Positions 7,403 through 10,864 of a stretch of DNA of 10,864 nt are shown one piece after another. This DNA comes from Pseudobutyrivibrio sp. UBA1225. GTDB taxonomy: Bacteria > Bacillota > Clostridia > Lachnospirales > Lachnospiraceae. Below the pieces are notes generated by a model. It saw nothing but the letters and a program-made list of their open reading frames with translations, made no database searches and had not been told where the DNA came from. Position 1 is the stretch's first letter; each line of letters begins with the position of its first letter. The DNA lies in the NCBI GenBank assembly GCA_002309345.1, contig DBWZ01000067.1, forward strand, positions 85,717 through 96,580, given 5' to 3'. A program made the translations under genes and the position numbers.

Positions 7403-8181
7403 CAATACAACCCTTGCAGAAATAGTCTAAACATCTTCTGCATCTCTTTAAAAATAAATTCTGCTATGTTGGGAAGTAGGAATATAGTTAAAAACAAAAC
7501 AATAAATCCTACTATGATTTTAAGCTGGGCACCAACTGAAAACATGTGAATCTGAGGCGCCACCTTTACCATAATTCCAAGTACTGCATTGAGTAACATA
7601 ATGACAGCAAACACTGGAAGAATGATTCTAAAACCAATAACAAAAATATCTGTAATATATACAATAACAGATTTGAATAAGGAGTCCCATTTGAAAATGG
7701 TTCCACCAATCGGAACTAGCTCAAAGGCATCACAGAAAGCCTTAAAAATATATCTGTGCATTCCGGAAATAACAAGCAAAATCATTATAAAATTGTTGTA
7801 TAAGGTTCCGGTAACAGAGGTCTCGGTTCTAAGTGTTGGGTCATACTCTTGAGCCATCGAAAGACCGATATTCATATCTATCATATTACCTGCAAGAAGA
7901 ATAATAAAGTTACAGCAATAGGTAGAAAAGCCCATTATTAGTCCTGTAACCGCTTCTCTTGCAACTAAAAAAGCATATCCTGTCACTGTAGAATAATCTA
8001 GAGCACTAAAGTCAACAACAAAATACAAGAGCAATGACACGATGGCAGAAAAACCAATCTTTGCCCTTGCAGGTGTATTACTGGTGTTAAAAAATGGTGC
8101 CACAACCACGAACATGGATATGCGTGTAAGTATCAACAAGAAGTATTCAAAATTTTCTAAAGTAAAATCATAACTAAACAT
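7402..8181 (-). CDS. fliR: FliR, flagellar export gate membrane protein
   Basis: FliR forms, with FliP and FliQ, the core export channel at the centre of the flagellar basal body. The 259-residue protein is almost wholly hydrophobic, with about six membrane segments and normal length. Recognisable family features are the N-terminal RISMFVVVAPFF segment (about 20-31), the GNMIDMNIGLSMAQEYDP stretch (about 98-115) that matches the GxxIdxqmGfsmaxxyDP pattern of FliR, and the late VKVAPQIHMFSVGAQLKI segment (about 206-223). The ATG lies 7 bases after the fliQ stop, with only a weak GAGAG ribosome-binding site. The gene ends TGA overlapping the flhB ATG. The family assignment is also fixed by its place between fliQ and flhB. 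Confidence 0.96.
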   Translation of the reverse strand: MFSYDFTLENFEYFLLILTRISMFVVVAPFFNTSNTPARAKIGFSAIVSLLLYFVVDFSALDYSTVTGYAFLVAREAVTGLIMGFSTYCCNFIILLAGNMIDMNIGLSMAQEYDPTLRTETSVTGTLYNNFIMILLVISGMHRYIFKAFCDAFELVPIGGTIFKWDSLFKSVIVYITDIFVIGFRIILPVFAVIMLLNAVLGIMVKVAPQIHMFSVGAQLKIIVGFIVLFLTIFLLPNIAEFIFKEMQKMFRLFLQGLY

Positions 8182-8188
8182 CTACTCT

Positions 8189-8458
8189 CTAGCCCAGATA
8201 AACACTAAAATTTGTCCATAAATCGGTAATATATTCTGTTAATACTGTAAGCATCCATGGACCGAAAAACATAAGAGCTGCGAATACACCTACAATCTTT
8301 GGAATGAATGTAAGAGTTTGCTCTTGAATAGATGTGACTGTCTGAAAAATACTAACCACAAGACCTATAATTAGCGAAACCAACAGCAGAGGAAGCGATA
8401 CCATAAGAAGTGTGTATATCGAATCTCTGATTATGTCTAATACCTGTCCTTCAGTCAT
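8189..8458 (-). CDS. fliQ: FliQ, small flagellar export gate membrane protein
   Basis: FliQ is a small hairpin membrane protein that packs around the FliP-FliR core of the export channel. The 89 residues match the family length. Two long hydrophobic helices lie at about 14-36 and 50-74. The family core VVSIFQTVTSIQEQTLTFIPK (about 34-54) joins them. The ATG at 8458 has AGGAGA 9 bases upstream. The gene sits 21 bases after fliP and 7 bases before fliR, the usual fliP-fliQ-fliR arrangement. Confidence 0.97.
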   Translation of the reverse strand: MTEGQVLDIIRDSIYTLLMVSLPLLLVSLIIGLVVSIFQTVTSIQEQTLTFIPKIVGVFAALMFFGPWMLTVLTEYITDLWTNFSVYLG

Positions 8459-8479
8459 AACCTATTCTCTCCTAATAAA

Positions 8480-9340
8480 CTAATAGAATGTCTTTACTAA
8501 TCCGCCTATAACTAGATTCCATCCGTCAACTAATATAAACAACAATATCTTGAAAGGTAAGGAAATTGTGGTAGGTGGAAGCATCATCATACCCATGGAC
8601 ATAAGTACAGATGCCACAACCATGTCAATCACTATGAATGGCACATAAATTAAGAAACCAATTATAAATGCAGTACGAAGCTCTGAAAGTACAAAAGCAG
8701 GAACTACAACTGTGAATGGTACTTCCTCATATTCCTTGTAGGTAATCCCTGCGATATCGCAGAAAAGATTTAAGTCCTTGGTTTGAGTCTGACCATACAT
8801 AAACTCTCGAACAGGAGCTATTGCTGCATCTATAGCTTCCTCTTGAGTAATCTCACCAGCATCGAAAGGATCGATAGCCTCAGTTTTGATTTGTGTAATA
8901 ACTGGTGACATGATAAATAATGTTAAAAAAAGCGCCAATCCAGTAAGAATCTGATTGGGCGGCGCCGTGTTCGTACCAATAGCAGCGCGCACAAAATGCA
9001 TAACTATTACGCATCTGGTAAAGGACGTAAGCATTATCAGAATTGAAGGCGATAGAGTAATGATTGTTAAAACAAGCATCATTCTTAGGGTGGAAGAAAA
9101 ATTGCCATCCTCGCTATCAAACCTAAGGTTAAAGCCTCCGTCTCCTACAGTTTCATCGGATGCGTTAGGTGCATGCTCAGTGGCGCCATATTCCGAATTG
9201 CTGGCTCCATATTCTGTATCATGTTCAGTTGAAGTGCTTGACGCATACACGTTGAATGAAAAACACCAAAATGTTAGACATACAACTACCGTAGCGAAAA
9301 CAATACTGCATACCAAATAAGCTTTTTTCAATTTATTCAT
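8480..9340 (-). CDS. fliP: FliP, flagellar export gate protein with signal peptide and extra exported segment
   Basis: FliP forms the main ring of the flagellar type III export channel. The 286-residue protein starts with a cleavable signal peptide (basic start, hydrophobic 8-28, likely cleavage after VYA at 31-33). A polar segment of about 45 residues follows (34-80), then the conserved FliP body. Family signatures include SFTRCVIVMHFVRAAIGTNT (106-125), APPNQILTGLALFLT (126-140), and LMSMGMMMLPPTTISLPFK with LLFILVDGWNLV near the C-terminus. FliP is usually about 220-245 residues, so the extra length lies in the polar segment, which contains EYGA twice (43-46, 50-53) flanked by TEH. The upstream reading frame is closed by the fliO TAG, so the ATG at 9340 is the first possible ATG, despite no clear Shine-Dalgarno sequence. 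Confidence 0.96.
   Translation of the reverse strand: MNKLKKAYLVCSIVFATVVVCLTFWCFSFNVYASSTSTEHDTEYGASNSEYGATEHAPNASDETVGDGGFNLRFDSEDGNFSSTLRMMLVLTIITLSPSILIMLTSFTRCVIVMHFVRAAIGTNTAPPNQILTGLALFLTLFIMSPVITQIKTEAIDPFDAGEITQEEAIDAAIAPVREFMYGQTQTKDLNLFCDIAGITYKEYEEVPFTVVVPAFVLSELRTAFIIGFLIYVPFIVIDMVVASVLMSMGMMMLPPTTISLPFKILLFILVDGWNLVIGGLVKTFY
9173..9229 (-). repeat. Small imperfect repeat inside the exported segment of FliP
   Basis: This part of fliP encodes TEH-D-TEYGA-SN-SEYGA-TEH (residues 38-56), a near-mirror arrangement with EYGA twice and TEH at both ends. At DNA level, GCGCCATATTC and GCTCCATATTC, and CATGCTCAG and CATGTTCAG, recur on the plus strand. The mismatches suggest an old or selected repeat, not a fresh duplication. 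Confidence 0.5.
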
Positions 9341-9361
9341 AACATAATCTTGGGCGAAAAG

Positions 9362-9727
9362 CTATTTCTCCTTTTTTAACATCTTGTTCATGATAGATTT
9401 GAAATCCACTGGAGGCAATAGCTCGTTCTGCTGCTCTCCAATCTCTTTTAGTTCAGAAGAAGATAGTTCGCCTATAAGAGTAATATTGTCTTTGCCAACG
9501 GCAATCACAAAAAACCTATCTTCTCCTGCCCGTATTATTTGAACGTATTTATTGTTGGCGACTCTAATTGCCTCGACCACCTGAAGATTACGGCATTTCC
9601 CCTGAGTCTTTTGATAGCCTGCAATCCATCGTGTGACATAGTATGTCAATGCAATGATTCCAACGAATACAAATAGTACAAAGAGAAGTTGGAAAAAGTT
9701 TTCACCAGTAGAAGTAAGGAAAATCAT
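9362..9727 (-). CDS. fliO: FliO (FliZ in Bacillus), short flagellar export assembly factor
   Basis: FliO is a membrane protein that helps assemble the FliP ring of the export gate. The 121-residue protein has one hydrophobic segment (about 11-34), followed by a short cytoplasmic domain with the FliO pattern: QVVEAIRVANNKYVQIIRAG (about 49-68), then DRFFVIAVGKDNITLIGEL. A charged, Lys-rich tail closes it. It has no signal peptide and no extracytoplasmic domain, unlike the longer B. subtilis FliZ (about 219 residues). The position between cheY and fliP supports the name, since sequence conservation in this family is low. The ATG is two bases after the cheY stop, and the nearest GAAGAAGG is 13 bases away, so translation is probably coupled. 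Confidence 0.9.
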   Translation of the reverse strand: MIFLTSTGENFFQLLFVLFVFVGIIALTYYVTRWIAGYQKTQGKCRNLQVVEAIRVANNKYVQIIRAGEDRFFVIAVGKDNITLIGELSSSELKEIGEQQNELLPPVDFKSIMNKMLKKEK

Positions 9728-9729
9728 TG

Positions 9730-10092
9730 TTAACCGATAACCTTCTTTACTGCCTCGAGAACACGCTCTGCCTGGAATGGCTTAACGATAAAGTCCTTGG
9801 CGCCTGATTGAATGGCTTCGATAACCATAGCTTGCTGACCCATAGCAGAACACATAATTACACATGCATTAGGATCCTTTTCCTTGATAGCCTTTAATGC
9901 ACCAATACCGTCCATTTCTGGCATTGTGATATCAAGAAGAACGAGATCTGGTGTAAGCTCTGCGTACTTATCAACGGCAATTTTACCGTTCTCAGCCTCT
10001 CCTACTACATTGTAGCCATTTTTTGTGAGAATGTCTTTGATCATCATTCTCATGAATGCAGCATCGTCACAGATTAAAATGTTTTTTGCCAT
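9730..10092 (-). CDS. cheY: CheY, chemotaxis response regulator
   Basis: CheY is the diffusible single-domain response regulator. CheA phosphorylates it, and it then binds the flagellar switch to change motor rotation. The 120-residue protein is one receiver domain with all key residues: acidic pair D9/D10, phospho-acceptor D54 in LLDITMPEMDG, S82, F101 and K104 in DFIVKPF. The ICDDAAFMRMMI start and the operon place directly after fliY match B. subtilis CheY. FliY in B. subtilis also dephosphorylates CheY-P, so the two products act on each other. The ATG has a strong AAGGAG 8 bases upstream, better than most sites in this window, which fits the need for a plentiful soluble protein amid membrane proteins. 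Confidence 0.97.
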   Translation of the reverse strand: MAKNILICDDAAFMRMMIKDILTKNGYNVVGEAENGKIAVDKYAELTPDLVLLDITMPEMDGIGALKAIKEKDPNACVIMCSAMGQQAMVIEAIQSGAKDFIVKPFQAERVLEAVKKVIG

Positions 10093-10100
10093 GTTTTCAT

Positions 10101-10106
10101 CTCCTT
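10101..10106 (-). promoter_or_regulatory. Strong ribosome-binding site for cheY
   Basis: AAGGAG lies 8 bases before the cheY ATG, in the 25-base gap after the fliY stop. It is among the best-matched sites in the window and supports the cheY start. No promoter-like pair is apparent in this short gap. Confidence 0.75.
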
Positions 10107-10117
10107 AAATATATTGT

Positions 10118-10864
10118 TTATTCTTTGATGATTTCTGTAATTCGTACTCCAAAGGATTCTTCGATAACTACTACTTCCCCTTTGGCCACATACTTGCCAT
10201 TTACAAGCACATCTATTGGTTCACCGGCTATTTTGTTAAGCTCGATGATAGTACCTGGAGCAAAATCCAAAATATCTTGGATTGTCTTGTTGGTGCGTCC
10301 CAATTCTACTGTAACCTCAAGAGGAACGTCTAGAATCAGGTCGATGTTCTCCTGTGCGAACTGAGCGGCAAAACCAGGTCCGAAAGGAGTAAATTGCGCT
10401 GGTTGTACGCTTACCTGAGGACCAGGTGCATATGCATAAGGCGCCATCGGTTGTCCTGGCATCGGCTGAGCCGCCGCAGCGTTTGGATCCATCTGAGGAG
10501 CCGCCTGTGGTGGAGGCGCCGCTGCTGGCGCTGGAGCTGGCTGAGGAGCTGCCGCCGCTGGAGGTGGTGCTCCAACTCCATCATCCACAGTTGAATTGGA
10601 GTCGCTTTCCATATTGTTAAGCACTGCAGAGCACATCTCTTTTGCGAGAGATATTGGATACAGTTGCATCATCTCACTATTAACTAAATCACCGATTTCC
10701 ATCTTGAAAGCAATTCTTACAAAGTTGCCTTTAAGGAAATCATCGATTTCACCTGGATCTATTGCAGACAAATCAGTAAGTGTGGCAGTTGGTGGTGAAA
10801 TATCAACCATCATATTAAGCATTGATGAAAGAGATGTTGCCGAAGCACCCATCATCTGGTTCAT
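10118..10864 (-). CDS. fliY: FliY, flagellar motor switch phosphatase, C-terminal part (5' end off window)
   Basis: FliY is the Gram-positive counterpart of FliN: a C-ring switch protein that also carries a CheC-like CheY-P phosphatase domain. The visible 248 residues begin inside the second CheC-like motif (NQMMGASATSLSSML, where N2 fits the active Asn), so the reading frame very probably continues upstream beyond the window. The ATG at the edge is then an internal Met. The CheC-like domain ends near residue 85. A linker of mostly Ala, Pro, Gln and Met follows (about 98-165). The SpoA/FliN domain (172-245) closes the protein, with DVPLEVTVELGRTNKTI, a FAPGTIIELNK stretch and VNGKYVAKGEVVVIEESFGVRI. 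FliY should sit in the C-ring with FliM, whose gene is expected just upstream. Confidence 0.94.
   Translation of the reverse strand: MNQMMGASATSLSSMLNMMVDISPPTATLTDLSAIDPGEIDDFLKGNFVRIAFKMEIGDLVNSEMMQLYPISLAKEMCSAVLNNMESDSNSTVDDGVGAPPPAAAAPQPAPAPAAAPPPQAAPQMDPNAAAAQPMPGQPMAPYAYAPGPQVSVQPAQFTPFGPGFAAQFAQENIDLILDVPLEVTVELGRTNKTIQDILDFAPGTIIELNKIAGEPIDVLVNGKYVAKGEVVVIEESFGVRITEIIKE

Noticed and set aside
7402..7405. TTG at 7405 as the flhB start
   Set aside because: An ATG directly follows in frame, overlaps the fliR stop in the classic TGATG form, and is well spaced from AAGGG. TTG would add only one residue.
9173..9229. Repeated bases in fliP as a CRISPR or mobile-element trace
   Set aside because: There are only two imperfect short copies, in frame inside a conserved gene, with no spacer pattern, terminal inverted repeats or transposase.
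8955..9320. 121-codon open frame on the plus strand opposite fliP
   Set aside because: It is fully antisense to the conserved fliP gene, has no recognisable protein features, and similar plus-strand frames occur opposite flhA, flhG and cheB. This fits chance open frames opposite coding DNA.
10118..10864. Reading this frame as a complete gene starting at the ATG at the window edge
   Set aside because: The first visible residues match the inside of a CheC-like motif, and FliY proteins carry further N-terminal sequence, so the gene is cut by the window edge.

Overview
The whole window is one strand-biased stretch of a flagellar/chemotaxis (fla/che) operon. Every real gene lies on the minus strand, so transcription runs from high to low coordinates. 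Gene order in that direction is fliY (5' end cut by the window edge), cheY, fliO, fliP, fliQ, fliR, flhB, flhA, flhF, flhG, a YcgR-like PilZ gene, cheB, then the first codons of cheA. This matches the Bacillus subtilis fla/che operon order, except for the PilZ gene between flhG and cheB, an arrangement I recall from flagellated Clostridia.

The organism is most likely a motile anaerobic member of the Firmicutes, class Clostridia, plausibly Lachnospiraceae (Butyrivibrio/Pseudobutyrivibrio/Roseburia-like). The support is FliY in place of a short FliN, the operon order, the LQFF start of FlhB, the FlhF-FlhG pair and moderate-to-low G+C. The genus is a guess.

Layout: positions 10118-10864 encode the C-terminal part of the switch protein FliY, and 9730-10092 its signal, CheY. 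Positions 4205-9727 encode the membrane export gate of the flagellar type III secretion system (FliO, FliP, FliQ, FliR, FlhB, FlhA). Positions 2002-4197 encode the GTPase FlhF and the MinD-like ATPase FlhG, which set flagellar place and number. Positions 1255-1998 encode a predicted c-di-GMP-binding flagellar brake. Positions 31-1251 encode the receptor methylesterase CheB, and 1-26 the start of the kinase CheA.

Genes are tightly packed, with gaps of at most 27 bases, a 1-base overlap at fliR/flhB and adjacent stop and start codons at flhF/flhG. I saw no promoter, terminator, RNA gene, mobile element or CRISPR array, and no gene-free stretch over 30 bases. The window therefore looks like the interior of a long polycistronic, translationally coupled transcript.

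Nothing here amounts to a new system. The details worth a second look are the CheB receiver domain lacking the usual Asp-Gly after its phosphorylation site, the extra exported segment with a small internal repeat in FliP, a run of seven G in the flhA ribosome-binding site, a short FliO, and the PilZ gene inside the operon.
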